DNA from: Mycolicibacterium goodii
GTDB taxonomy: Bacteria > Actinomycetota > Actinomycetes > Mycobacteriales > Mycobacteriaceae
Direction of reading: 5' to 3'
NCBI RefSeq assembly: GCF_022370755.2
Contig: NZ_CP092364.2
Span: forward strand, 5,022,001-5,086,000
DNA: 64,000 bases
Shown: positions 7,149 to 17,079 of the stretch, piece after piece
Layout of the letters: the number at the start of each line of letters is the position of its first letter
Numbering within the stretch: position 1 is the first letter of the stretch
Program-made: the position numbers and the translations under genes
The notes under the pieces: model-generated
What the model was told of the DNA's origin: nothing
Seen by the model: the letters and a program-made list of their open reading frames with translations, nothing else
The model's database searches: none

Positions 7149-9147
7149 ACGCTTGTCGTGGCTGGCCGTGCTGGTTGTGATCGTCTCGGGCGGCCTGATG
7201 GGCATGCTCAGCGGTGGCGATGCTGCCTCGCAATCCCCGGTGGCGGTTCCGTCCGATGCCGAATCCGCGCGCGCCGACGCCCTGCGCGCCGACTTTCCCG
7301 GCGGGGATCAGGCGCCTGCCATCCTGGTCGTGACCCGCACGGACGGCGCCGAACTCGGGCCCGACGACATCGACGCCGCCGCTGAGGCGCGGCACCGCAT
7401 GAACGATGCACCCGGCCCGCCCGTGGTGGTCTCCGATGACGGCAAGGCCGCGATCTCGATGGTGCCACTGGACGCTTCGCTCTCGGGCTTCGCACTCACC
7501 GATGCGGTGAAGGAGTTGCGCACCGATGCCACCGACGGCTTGCCGGGTGACCTGCGCGCCCAGGTGACCGGCGGCCCGGCGTTCGGCGCGGATATCGCGA
7601 ATTCGTTTGCAGGAGCGAATATCACCTTGCTCGCGGTGACAGCCGCGGTGGTGGCGCTGCTGCTCATCATCACCTACCGCTCGCCGGTACTGTGGCTCGT
7701 GCCGCTGCTGGTGATCGCGTTCGCCGACCGGGTCGGGTCGGTCGTGGGAACGGCCGTCGCGTCCGGGCTCGGCATGAGCCCGGACGGCTCGACGGGCGGC
7801 ATCACCAGCGTGCTGGTGTTCGGCGCGGGCACCAATTACGCGCTGCTGTTGATCTCACGGTACCGAGAGGAACTCGGCCGCACAGACAATCACCGCGACG
7901 CACTGCAGGCCTCATTGCGGGCCGCGGCACCGGCGATCATCGCCAGCAATGCCACGGTCGTGTTGGCGCTGCTGACACTGGTTTTCGCGACCGCTCCGAG
8001 CAACCGAAGCCTCGGTGTGCAGGCCGCGTCGGGTCTCGTCGTCGCGGCGGTGTTCGTGCTGATCGTGCTGCCCCCGCTGCTGGCGTTGTGCGGCAGACGC
8101 CTGTTCTGGCCGTTCGTCCCGAACGTCGGCGCGAAGGCGCTCACCGAAAGCGGTGTCTGGCACCGCATCGCGGACTCGGTGGCCCGTAAGCCCGCTCGGG
8201 TGGTCGTGGTGTCGGTGGCCGGCCTGGTGCTGCTGTGCACCGCACTGCTGACGACTCCGATAGGCCTCACGCAGACCGAGCAGTTCCGCGTGCAGGCCGA
8301 GTCCGTGTCGGGCTTCGAGACGGTGTCCGCACACTTCCCGAGCGGGTCGACCGATCCCACCCGCGTGATCGCGTCGACCGAAAGGGCTGCAGCCGTACAA
8401 CGCGCCATCACCGACACCGAGGGCGTGGTGTCGGCGAGCCCGGCAGGCCGGTCTCCCACCGGCCTGACCCAGTGGTCGGTGGTCCTGAGCGCCGATCCCG
8501 CTTCCGACGAGGCGTTCGAAACCATTGACGCGCTTCGCGATTCGGTGCGGACCGCCGATGCCGACGCGGTGGTCGGCGGCTCCGACGCGCAGGCCCGTGA
8601 TGCGGCCGCGGCCGCGCAGCGCGACCGGGTCGTGGTGATCCCGGCGATCCTCGCGGTCGTGCTCGCGGTGCTGTATGTCCTGCTGCGGTCGGCGTTCGCG
8701 CCACTGCTGCTGGTCGGTGTCACGGTGCTCAGTTCGCTGGCCGCGCTGGGCCTGGGTGGCTGGGCGTCGGTGCACATCTTCGGGTTTCCCGCACTCGACA
8801 ACAGCACCCCGTTGTTCGCGTTCCTGTTCCTGGTGGCGCTCGGTGTCGACTACACGATCTTCCTGGTCACGCGGGCGCGCGAGGAGACCCCGCAGCACGG
8901 CACCCGCCAGGGCATCGTGCGCGCGGTGTCGGCCACCGGCGCGGTGATAACGAGCGCCGGTGTGGTGCTGGCCGCGGTGTTCTGTGTGCTGGGTGTGCTG
9001 CCGCTGATCGTGCTGACCCAGTTGGGCATCATCGTCGGCCTCGGCATCCTGCTGGACACCTTCCTGGTGCGCACCGTCATCATCCCTGCGCTGTTCACCT
9101 GGATCGGCCCGAAGATCTGGTGGCCCGGCCTGCACGCAGAACCGTGA
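7141..9147 (+). CDS. MMPL/RND family transporter
   Basis: This 668-residue membrane protein has the two-fold MMPL architecture: TM1, a periplasmic domain (about 30-160), TM2-6, a second TM helix and periplasmic domain, then the final TM bundle. It uses the proton motive force to move lipids or drugs outward. The second half keeps the family Asp-Tyr proton relay (LGVDYTIFLVTRAREE). The equivalent site in the first half reads GAGTNYALLLISRYREEL, with Asn232 instead of Asp. The GTG start lies inside the antiporter gene, so translation of the two is coupled. It is smaller than the mycolate-type MmpL proteins and is not MmpL3. Confidence 0.88.
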   Translation: MIRRLSWLAVLVVIVSGGLMGMLSGGDAASQSPVAVPSDAESARADALRADFPGGDQAPAILVVTRTDGAELGPDDIDAAAEARHRMNDAPGPPVVVSDDGKAAISMVPLDASLSGFALTDAVKELRTDATDGLPGDLRAQVTGGPAFGADIANSFAGANITLLAVTAAVVALLLIITYRSPVLWLVPLLVIAFADRVGSVVGTAVASGLGMSPDGSTGGITSVLVFGAGTNYALLLISRYREELGRTDNHRDALQASLRAAAPAIIASNATVVLALLTLVFATAPSNRSLGVQAASGLVVAAVFVLIVLPPLLALCGRRLFWPFVPNVGAKALTESGVWHRIADSVARKPARVVVVSVAGLVLLCTALLTTPIGLTQTEQFRVQAESVSGFETVSAHFPSGSTDPTRVIASTERAAAVQRAITDTEGVVSASPAGRSPTGLTQWSVVLSADPASDEAFETIDALRDSVRTADADAVVGGSDAQARDAAAAAQRDRVVVIPAILAVVLAVLYVLLRSAFAPLLLVGVTVLSSLAALGLGGWASVHIFGFPALDNSTPLFAFLFLVALGVDYTIFLVTRAREETPQHGTRQGIVRAVSATGAVITSAGVVLAAVFCVLGVLPLIVLTQLGIIVGLGILLDTFLVRTVIIPALFTWIGPKIWWPGLHAEP

Positions 9148-9208
9148 GACGCGCCGACCCGTGAAGACGGCCTGACCAGGAACTTCCCAGGAGTTCGGCA
9201 GCCGCGGG

Positions 9209-9214
9209 TAGCGT
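9209..9214 (+). promoter_or_regulatory. -10 box TAGCGT of a leaderless P450 transcript
   Basis: TAGCGT ends 6 nt before the ATG at 9221. This spacing is typical of mycobacterial leaderless genes and supports that ATG as the start. Confidence 0.4.
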
Positions 9215-9220
9215 CGTTGC

Positions 9221-10426
9221 ATGACCCAAGCGCAGGCGCTCCCGCCGCTGCACATGCGGCGCGACACGTTCGATCCCACGCCTGAACTCGGCGAGATCCG
9301 GGCCGCCGAAGGGGTGCACGTCACGGTCAACCCGTTCGGCATGCAGGTGTACCTCGTCACGCGCCATGAGGACGTCAAGACCGTCCTGTCGGACCATGAA
9401 CGGTTCTCCAACAGCAGGCCGCCCGGGTTCGCCGTGCCCGGGGCACCGCAGATCTCCGAGGAAGAGCAGGCCAGTGCCCGTGCCGGGAACCTGTTGGGTC
9501 TCGACCCGCCCGAGCACCAACGACTTCGCCGCATGCTCACACCCGAGTTCACCATCCGCCGTATCAGGCGACTCGAGCCGCGGATCGTCGAGATCGTCGA
9601 CGCGCACCTGGACGCCATGGAGTCGGCAGGTCCGCCCGCGGATCTCGTCGCCGACTTCGCGCTTCCCATACCGTCGTTGGTGATCTGCGAACTTCTCGGC
9701 GTGCCTTACGAGGACCGGCAGGACTTCCAGCAGCGGTCGGCCCGTCAACTGGACCTGTCGGCGCCGATCCCGGAACGCCTTGCGCTGCAACGGCAGGGTC
9801 GCACATACATGCGCGGGCTCGTCGAGCGGGCGCGCAGCACACCCGGCGACGACATCCTCGGAATGTTGGTGCGAGAACACGGTTCAGAACTGACTGACGA
9901 CGAGCTCATCGGCATCGCCGGGCTGTTGCTGCTGGCCGGGCACGAGACGACCTCCAACATGCTGGGGCTCGGCGTGCTCGCCCTGCTGCGCCACCCAGAC
10001 CAATTGACGTGTGTGCGTGATGACCCCGACGCCGTCGGTCCCGCCATCGAGGAGTTGCTGCGGTGGCTGTCGATCGTGTCGACCGCGCTGCCGCGCATCA
10101 CCACCACCGACGTCGAACTCGCCGGTGTCAGGATCCCGGCAGGCAGCCTCGTGTTCGCGTCGCTGCCCGCGGGTAACCGCGATCCCGACTTCATCGAGGC
10201 GCCCGATGTGCTGGACATCCGTCGCGGCGCACCGGGCCACCTCGCGTTCGGCCACGGCGTCCACCACTGCCTCGGGGCCCCGCTGGCCCGCATGGAGATG
10301 CGGATCGCGTTGCCCGCGCTGTTCCGCCGGTTCCCGACACTGGTGCTGGCCGAACCGTTCGAGGATGTCCGGTGGCGGCCGTTCCACTTCATCTACGGGC
10401 TGCAGTCGTTGGCGGTAGCGTGGTGA
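9221..10426 (+). CDS. Cytochrome P450 (bacterial class I type)
   Basis: This 401-residue soluble P450 has the I-helix oxygen-binding motif AGHETT (239-244), the ExxR pair in IEELLRWLS, and the haem loop HLAFGHGVHHCLGAPLARME with the proximal thiolate at Cys350. The overall pattern is like CYP105/CYP107-type actinobacterial hydroxylases. The gene is coupled to a 3Fe-4S type ferredoxin by a GTGA stop/start overlap, so that ferredoxin is the obvious electron donor. No reductase gene is adjacent. The substrate is unknown. Confidence 0.92.
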   Translation: MTQAQALPPLHMRRDTFDPTPELGEIRAAEGVHVTVNPFGMQVYLVTRHEDVKTVLSDHERFSNSRPPGFAVPGAPQISEEEQASARAGNLLGLDPPEHQRLRRMLTPEFTIRRIRRLEPRIVEIVDAHLDAMESAGPPADLVADFALPIPSLVICELLGVPYEDRQDFQQRSARQLDLSAPIPERLALQRQGRTYMRGLVERARSTPGDDILGMLVREHGSELTDDELIGIAGLLLLAGHETTSNMLGLGVLALLRHPDQLTCVRDDPDAVGPAIEELLRWLSIVSTALPRITTTDVELAGVRIPAGSLVFASLPAGNRDPDFIEAPDVLDIRRGAPGHLAFGHGVHHCLGAPLARMEMRIALPALFRRFPTLVLAEPFEDVRWRPFHFIYGLQSLAVAW

Positions 10427-10644
10427 ACGCCATGAGGATAGAAGCGGATCACGACAACTGCATCGCTTCGGGCAACTGCGTGATGGTCTCCGAAGCACTG
10501 TTCGACCAGGACGAGGACGGCATCGTGATGGTCCTGGTCGACGAGGTTCCCGATGACGAGATCGAGCACGCCCGCGAGGCCGTCAGGCTGTGTCCCGCGA
10601 GTGTGCTCCGGTTGACCGGGGATGCTCCCCCGGCAGATCGATGA
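10423..10644 (+). CDS. 3Fe-4S type ferredoxin, partner of the upstream P450
   Basis: This small acidic ferredoxin of about 70 residues shows the spacing CIASGNC followed by LCPAS, the three-cysteine pattern of P450-associated 3Fe-4S ferredoxins. A fourth cluster cysteine is absent. The GTG at 10423 overlaps the P450 stop; an ATG at 10432 gives the more usual N-terminus (MRIEADHDNC), and both starts are possible. It shuttles electrons from a ferredoxin reductase to the P450. Its 3-prime end overlaps the convergent membrane protein gene by 62 bp. Confidence 0.85.
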   Translation: MNAMRIEADHDNCIASGNCVMVSEALFDQDEDGIVMVLVDEVPDDEIEHAREAVRLCPASVLRLTGDAPPADR

Positions 10645-11263
10645 CCCCGGCCCGGCCGAGCAGGACCACGCTGACCACCAGAACCCAGATCGGGAATGCC
10701 AGCGTGAGCCACATCGTCACCTCACTGGCGAGCAGAAGCACCACGGCGACAAGGTAGGTCACGCCGACCAGCCACCGGGGCATCAAGCCGGTCCGCAGCC
10801 AGATGGTGGCCAACGAAACCATGAACACCGCGGCCATCCTGAGTGCGTAGGTCTTGGACACCGTCAGCAGCACCATCTGACCGAAGGTGGCGACGCTGGG
10901 ATCGGTCGCGTCCCCGCTCCGTTCCAGCCCTGCCCCGATGGCGGTGGCCACGAACATCATCGCCAGGAACAGCAGACCACTGCCGATGAACACGGTGGAG
11001 AAGAACTTGTCCTCGTACCGTCCCAGCCCGTCGCGGACGACCCCCATGAACCACAGGAAACTGATCCCCGCGAACGGCATCAGGATCGCCGCCACCTTGA
11101 GGTTGCCGCTTCCGGCGTTGAGCCACTGGGAGCCGGGTTCAGCGCCCTCCGGAAGAGCCGCGCGGATGAGCACCAGCGCCGCACCGAAAAGCACCGCGAA
11201 CACCACGCCGGCGGCCGCGGCCGCACGCGGAGTCGTCAGACGGTTCACGCCTCGCTCGGTCAT
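10583..11263 (-). CDS. Integral membrane protein of unknown function
   Basis: The product has 226 residues with about six hydrophobic segments, including GVVFAVLFGAALVLIRAAL, ILMPFAGISFLWFMGVV, a segment near FIGSGLLFLAMMFVATAIG, and two near the C-terminus. No transporter or enzyme motif is visible. It lies 19 nt downstream of the thioesterase gene, so it is the third gene of the purA unit. Its C-terminal 20 codons overlap the ferredoxin gene on the opposite strand. Confidence 0.75.
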   Translation of the reverse strand: MTERGVNRLTTPRAAAAAGVVFAVLFGAALVLIRAALPEGAEPGSQWLNAGSGNLKVAAILMPFAGISFLWFMGVVRDGLGRYEDKFFSTVFIGSGLLFLAMMFVATAIGAGLERSGDATDPSVATFGQMVLLTVSKTYALRMAAVFMVSLATIWLRTGLMPRWLVGVTYLVAVVLLLASEVTMWLTLAFPIWVLVVSVVLLGRAGVIDLPGEHPRSTGAHSRDTA

Positions 11264-11282
11264 CGCGTGATCCTGCCACGGT

Positions 11283-13243
<1,961 letters not shown>

Positions 13244-13330
13244 CTATCTCCGCGCCTGGAAGTGGTGCAGCCGGTAGGCCACCTTATCCCAGAGCAAGCG
13301 CGGAGCCACAATTCTGTTTGCGTGCCAGGA

Positions 13331-13918
13331 GTGGTTTTGACTTCGTCAACTGCCGTCTTCACGGGCGAGACGGGCCGTGTACCGCGCCCGCTGCGGGGGT
13401 TGCCCACGGTGGGCATCGACGACGTCGGCGCGCACCGCCGGCTCATCGTGACGGGCTCCGCGGTCGACGTGGCCGAAGTGCTGAGCAGGTTGCTGAAGGC
13501 CGATCGGCTCGATGTCGAGGTCGCACACGCGCGCAGCAGCTGGTCGGCGCGCCGGGCCCTGCGCGGCGCGGCGCGACGGGTGCCGTTGATCCGCGACGAG
13601 ACCGGAACCGTCCTCGTCTGCGCCGCCGAATGGCACGGCAGAGACGCAAAGCTGCTGGAAGGCGAGGCGATCGTGGACGACACGGTGCTGTTCGACGGCG
13701 AGGCGCACGGTGTGCGGATCGAGCCGTTGACGGTGATGCCCGGACTGCGGGCGAGCGTGCTGTCGCGCCGCGGCAGGCCGCTGGGCTGGGTCAGCGGGCG
13801 CGCGGCACAACTCGGCACGCCCGGTGCCCAGGTGGTACGCGACGGGGTGCCCATGCCGCGGCCGGTGCGCCGCTCGACGTTCTACCGGCACACCGAGGGC
13901 TGGCTGCGCGTCGGTTGA
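13331..13918 (+). CDS. Conserved mycobacterial protein next to purA (Rv0358-like)
   Basis: The product is about 195 residues from the GTG at 13331; the reading frame stays open further upstream, so the start is uncertain. The sequence is soluble and rich in Arg, Val and Gly, with GLPTVGIDDVGAHRRLIVTG near the N-terminus and STFYRHTEGWLRVG at the C-terminus. I know no function for the family. It is divergent from purA and lies 28 bp before the M50 protease, an order shared with M. tuberculosis Rv0357c-Rv0359. Confidence 0.7.
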   Translation: MVLTSSTAVFTGETGRVPRPLRGLPTVGIDDVGAHRRLIVTGSAVDVAEVLSRLLKADRLDVEVAHARSSWSARRALRGAARRVPLIRDETGTVLVCAAEWHGRDAKLLEGEAIVDDTVLFDGEAHGVRIEPLTVMPGLRASVLSRRGRPLGWVSGRAAQLGTPGAQVVRDGVPMPRPVRRSTFYRHTEGWLRVG

Positions 13919-13946
13919 CGTCACCACCTGCCGGTACCGTCGAATC

Positions 13947-14726
13947 GTGAACATCCGTCCGCTGCGCCAGTCGGTGCGGCCGAGCCCGATCTTCCTGATC
14001 GTCGTCGCGGTCACCGCCGCGGGCGGCGCGATCGCCTGGATCGCCGCCGACACCATCGAGCCCCTGTCGTACGTCGGGGTGTTCATCCTGGTCATCGCGG
14101 GCTGGCTGATGTCGCTGTGCCTGCACGAGTTCGGCCACGCCTACACGGCCTGGCGCTTCGGCGACCACGGCGTGGAGGCCCGCGGCTATCTGACGCTCAA
14201 CCCGCTGAAGTACACGCACCCGATGCTGTCGCTGGGCCTGCCGGTGTTGTTCATCGCCCTGGGCGGTATCGGGTTTCCCGGCGGCGCGGTGTACGTCCAG
14301 ACGCACTGGATGACCCCACGCCAGAAGTCGATCGTGAGCCTCGCCGGTCCGGCGGCCAACCTGGTGCTCGCGGTGCTGCTGCTGGGGCTGACCCGCGCGT
14401 TCTGGGACCCGAAGCACGCCGTGTTCTGGTCCGGGATCGCGTTCTTGGGTTTCCTGCAGGTCACGGCCCTGGTGCTCAACCTGCTGCCGATTCCGGGGCT
14501 CGACGGCTACGGCGCGCTGGAGCCGCACCTGAGCCCCGACACCCAGCGCGCGCTCGCGCCCGCCAAGCAGTGGGGCTTTCTGATCCTGCTGATCCTGCTG
14601 ATCACGCCCGCGCTCAACCGCTGGTTCTTCGAACTCGTCTACTGGTTCTTCGACTTCTCGGGCGTGTCGAGCTACCTGGTGTCGGCCGGTGGTCAGCTCA
14701 CGCGCTTCTGGTCGGCCTGGTTCTAG
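13947..14726 (+). CDS. M50 family membrane metalloprotease (site-2 protease type)
   Basis: This 259-residue polytopic protein has the zinc-binding motif HEFGH in SLCLHEFGHAYTAWRFG and the second family motif NLLPIPGLDGYG, which supplies the third ligand. It lacks the PDZ domain of RseP-type proteases, so it belongs to the minimal M50B-like group that cuts within membranes. The GTG at 13947 begins NIRPLRQSVRPSPIF just ahead of TM1. The corresponding gene in M. tuberculosis is Rv0359. Substrates are unknown. Confidence 0.85.
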   Translation: MNIRPLRQSVRPSPIFLIVVAVTAAGGAIAWIAADTIEPLSYVGVFILVIAGWLMSLCLHEFGHAYTAWRFGDHGVEARGYLTLNPLKYTHPMLSLGLPVLFIALGGIGFPGGAVYVQTHWMTPRQKSIVSLAGPAANLVLAVLLLGLTRAFWDPKHAVFWSGIAFLGFLQVTALVLNLLPIPGLDGYGALEPHLSPDTQRALAPAKQWGFLILLILLITPALNRWFFELVYWFFDFSGVSSYLVSAGGQLTRFWSAWF

Positions 14727-14822
14727 AGTTCGGCGCGCACGAAAGCGCGGTGTTGTCGTGCGTCGCGTCGTCTGCGCCGACGGACGGCAGGGCTGCCGAA
14801 ATTCCTGGTCGCGACGCGACGC

Positions 14823-14852
14823 TTGCGACATATGCAGACTTGCGCATATATT
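14823..14852 (+). promoter_or_regulatory. zitA promoter with SmtB/ArsR-type operator
   Basis: A -35 TTGCGA (14823-14828) and a -10 TATATT (14847-14852) are 18 nt apart, and the -10 ends 6 nt before the ATG at 14859. Between and over them lies the inverted repeat ATATGC-N8-GCATAT (14830-14849), the style of site bound by SmtB/ArsR metal sensors. A bound repressor would block the -10. This fits zinc-dependent derepression of a zinc exporter. Confidence 0.6.
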
Positions 14853-14858
14853 GCGGTA

Positions 14859-15752
14859 ATGGGCGCGGGCCACGATCACAGTCACCACACCGACACACGG
14901 GTGAGTCGGATGCTCATGGCGGCAGCAATCCTCACCACGTTCTTCGTCGTCGAACTCGTCACCGCGCTGTGGATCAACTCGATCGCCCTGCTCGCCGACG
15001 CCGGCCACATGCTCACCGACCTCGTCGCGATGTTCATGGGCCTCACCGCGGTGCTGCTCGCCCGCCGGGGCAGCACATCACCGGCCCGCACGTTCGGCTG
15101 GCACCGCGCGGAGGTGTTCACCGCGGTGGCCAACGCCACACTGCTGATCGGCGTCGCGGGCTTCATCCTCTACGAGGCGTTCGAGCGGCTCGGGAACTCG
15201 CCCGAGGTGCCCGGCGTGCCGATGATCGTCGTCGCGCTCGCAGGCCTGATCGCCAACGCCGCCGTCGTGTTCATGCTGCGCTCGCACTCCAAGGACAGTC
15301 TGGCGGTCAAAGGCGCCTACATGGAGGTCGTCGCCGACACCGTCGGCAGCATCGGCGTGCTGATCGCGGGCATCGTCACCGTGACCACCGGATGGCCCTA
15401 CGCCGACGTCGTGGTGGCGGTACTGGTGGCGCTGTGGGTGCTGCCGCGCGCGATCGCGCTGGCCCGTGCGGCGTTGCGCATCCTGTCCGAATCGTCACCG
15501 GCGCACATCGACGTCGAGAAGGTCCGCAACGCGCTGTGCGCTGTGGACGGCGTGACGGGCGTGCACGATCTGCACGTGTGGACCCTGGTCCCCGGCAAGG
15601 ACATGGTCACCGCGCATCTGACCAGCAAAGGCGACACCGCACGTGTCCTGGACGACGCCAGAGCCGTGTTGACCGCACACGGGCTCGAACACGCCACCGT
15701 GCAGGTGGAGCCGCCCGACGCCGCGGGCGACTGCAAATGCGAAGCCGAGTGA
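14859..15752 (+). CDS. zitA: Cation diffusion facilitator, zinc exporter ZitA
   Basis: The product has 297 residues with six TM helices, a His-rich N-terminus (MGAGHDHSHH) and a C-terminal metallochaperone-like domain ending in CKCEAE. TM2 carries LLADAGHMLTD with the metal ligands H50 and D54. TM5 has GAYMEVVADTVGS, where the usual HxxxD appears as E156-x3-D160. CDF proteins exchange cytoplasmic Zn2+ for protons. The position between purA and fba, plus the SmtB-like operator, fits the SmtB-controlled zinc exporter ZitA of M. smegmatis. The ATG at 14859 was preferred over an upstream ATG inside the operator region. Confidence 0.85.
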   Translation: MGAGHDHSHHTDTRVSRMLMAAAILTTFFVVELVTALWINSIALLADAGHMLTDLVAMFMGLTAVLLARRGSTSPARTFGWHRAEVFTAVANATLLIGVAGFILYEAFERLGNSPEVPGVPMIVVALAGLIANAAVVFMLRSHSKDSLAVKGAYMEVVADTVGSIGVLIAGIVTVTTGWPYADVVVAVLVALWVLPRAIALARAALRILSESSPAHIDVEKVRNALCAVDGVTGVHDLHVWTLVPGKDMVTAHLTSKGDTARVLDDARAVLTAHGLEHATVQVEPPDAAGDCKCEAE

Positions 15753-15759
15753 CGACGCG

Positions 15760-16176
15760 CTAGGCCAGACCGAGTTCGCGACGTGCGGTCGGATCGCAGT
15801 CGTCGAGCAGATCGAGGCAGCGCTGGTACTCATCGGTCTCCCCGATGTCGTCGGCCGCACGCGCCAACGCCGCCACGCACCGCAGGAAACCCTGGTTCGG
15901 CTCGTGGCTGAACGGCACCGGGCCGAAACCCTTCCACCCGTTGCGACGCAATTGATCCAGGCCGCGGTGGTAGCCGGTGCGCGCGTACGCGTAGGCGGTG
16001 ACGGCCTTGTCGTCCTCCAGCGCCTGCTCGGCGAGCGTCGCCCACGCGACCGAGGCCGACGGGTGGGCGGCAGCGACCACCGCTGCCTTCTCGCCGGCCG
16101 CCAGTTCCTCCTCGGCCGCAGGGTCGCCTGGAAGGTAAACGGGGTCCGGTCCCAGCAGATCGCCCATCCGTGTCAT
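15760..16176 (-). CDS. DUF3151-type conserved protein (Rv0360c-like)
   Basis: The product is 138 residues, helical and soluble, with TLAEQALEDDKAVTAYAYAR and GYHRGLDQLRRNGWKGFGPV. The repeated helical pairs recall a TPR-like arrangement. It is well conserved in actinobacteria and sits at the same place in M. tuberculosis. A much longer frame extends to 16812 but runs antisense through the next gene, so the ATG at 16176 is used. Function unknown. Confidence 0.78.
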   Translation of the reverse strand: MTRMGDLLGPDPVYLPGDPAAEEELAAGEKAAVVAAAHPSASVAWATLAEQALEDDKAVTAYAYARTGYHRGLDQLRRNGWKGFGPVPFSHEPNQGFLRCVAALARAADDIGETDEYQRCLDLLDDCDPTARRELGLA

Positions 16177-16240
16177 GGGCCTATTGTGCACCGCCCGATA
16201 AGCTCCACCGGTAGCGACGTACGGGAGGACCGCAAAAGGG

Positions 16241-17041
16241 ATGCCGAATCCATCGGAGCCGAACGAGGACAACACACCCTCTTCAGAAGACCCGACAGAA
16301 CCGAGCCGCCAGTCCGCCGATGCGCCAACCGAGAAAGTCACGCTGAATCCGGAGCACGAACCGGCCACCGAGGTGTTCAGCGCCCCGACCGCTCCCGACC
16401 ACGTGGCGCCGCAGACCGACGAGCGGCGCTTCACCGCGCCGTCGGGGTTCGACGGCTCGACGCAGAAGATCGACACCCCACCCGATCCGGAGACCGAGGT
16501 GTTCGCGCCGCCGGCCGGCGATCCGAACAAACCCGTTGCGCCACAGGTCATCCCACCGCGTGACGACGCCGCGCGCCCGCCCGCGCCCGCGACCGCACGA
16601 CGCAGTTGGGGCTGGGTGATCGCGGTCGTACTGGTGATCGCCGCGCTCGTGGCCATCGCCATCCTGGGCACCGTACTGCTGACCCGCGACTCGTCGTCGG
16701 CCAGATCCCAGGAGGATCGGGTCCGCGAGACGATCCAGACGTTCGACGGCGCGATCCAGCGCGGGGACCTCGCCACGCTGCGGTCGATCACGTGCGGCAC
16801 CACGCGCGACAATTACGTGAACTACGACCAGAAGGCGTGGGACGAGACGCACGAGCGGGTCGCGGCCGCCAAACAGTATCCGGTGGTCGCCTCGATCGAC
16901 CAGGTGATCGTCAACGGTGACCACGCGGAGGCCAACGTCACGACGTTCATGGCCTTCGCGCCGCAGACCCGGTCGACACGCAGTTTCGACCTGCAGTACC
17001 GCGACGACGAGTGGAAGATCTGCCAGGCTCCTGCGTTCTGA
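16241..17041 (+). CDS. Membrane-anchored protein with disordered tail and NTF2-like domain
   Basis: The product is 266 residues: a cytoplasmic Pro/Glu/Thr-rich disordered region (1-120), one TM helix (about 123-147, WGWVIAVVLVIAALVAIAIL), then an extracytoplasmic domain of about 115 residues ending DDEWKICQAPAF. It has the same plan as the protein at 3302-3784. Good ribosome binding sites (GGGAGG and AAAAGGG) precede the ATG. The position corresponds to M. tuberculosis Rv0361. Thr residues in TEVF repeats (ATEVFSAP, ETEVFAPP) could be phosphorylation sites, which is inference. Confidence 0.78.
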   Translation: MPNPSEPNEDNTPSSEDPTEPSRQSADAPTEKVTLNPEHEPATEVFSAPTAPDHVAPQTDERRFTAPSGFDGSTQKIDTPPDPETEVFAPPAGDPNKPVAPQVIPPRDDAARPPAPATARRSWGWVIAVVLVIAALVAIAILGTVLLTRDSSSARSQEDRVRETIQTFDGAIQRGDLATLRSITCGTTRDNYVNYDQKAWDETHERVAAAKQYPVVASIDQVIVNGDHAEANVTTFMAFAPQTRSTRSFDLQYRDDEWKICQAPAF

Positions 17042-17079
17042 TCCCGGCGTGTTGAACCCGGCGTGTTGATCCCGGTCAG
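17041..17079. repeat. 14-bp tandem repeat, 2.8 copies
   Basis: ATCCCGGCGTGTTG (17041-17054) is followed directly by AACCCGGCGTGTTG (17055-17068) and a partial third copy ATCCCGG. It fills the short gap between the convergent membrane protein and fba stop codons. It may be a slippage-prone minisatellite usable for strain typing. Confidence 0.7.

Noticed and set aside
7912..9669. 585-codon minus-strand frame opposite the MMPL transporter
   Set aside because: Arg/His/Gln-rich antisense translation without family motifs; the plus-strand gene has clear TM helices and MMPL motifs.
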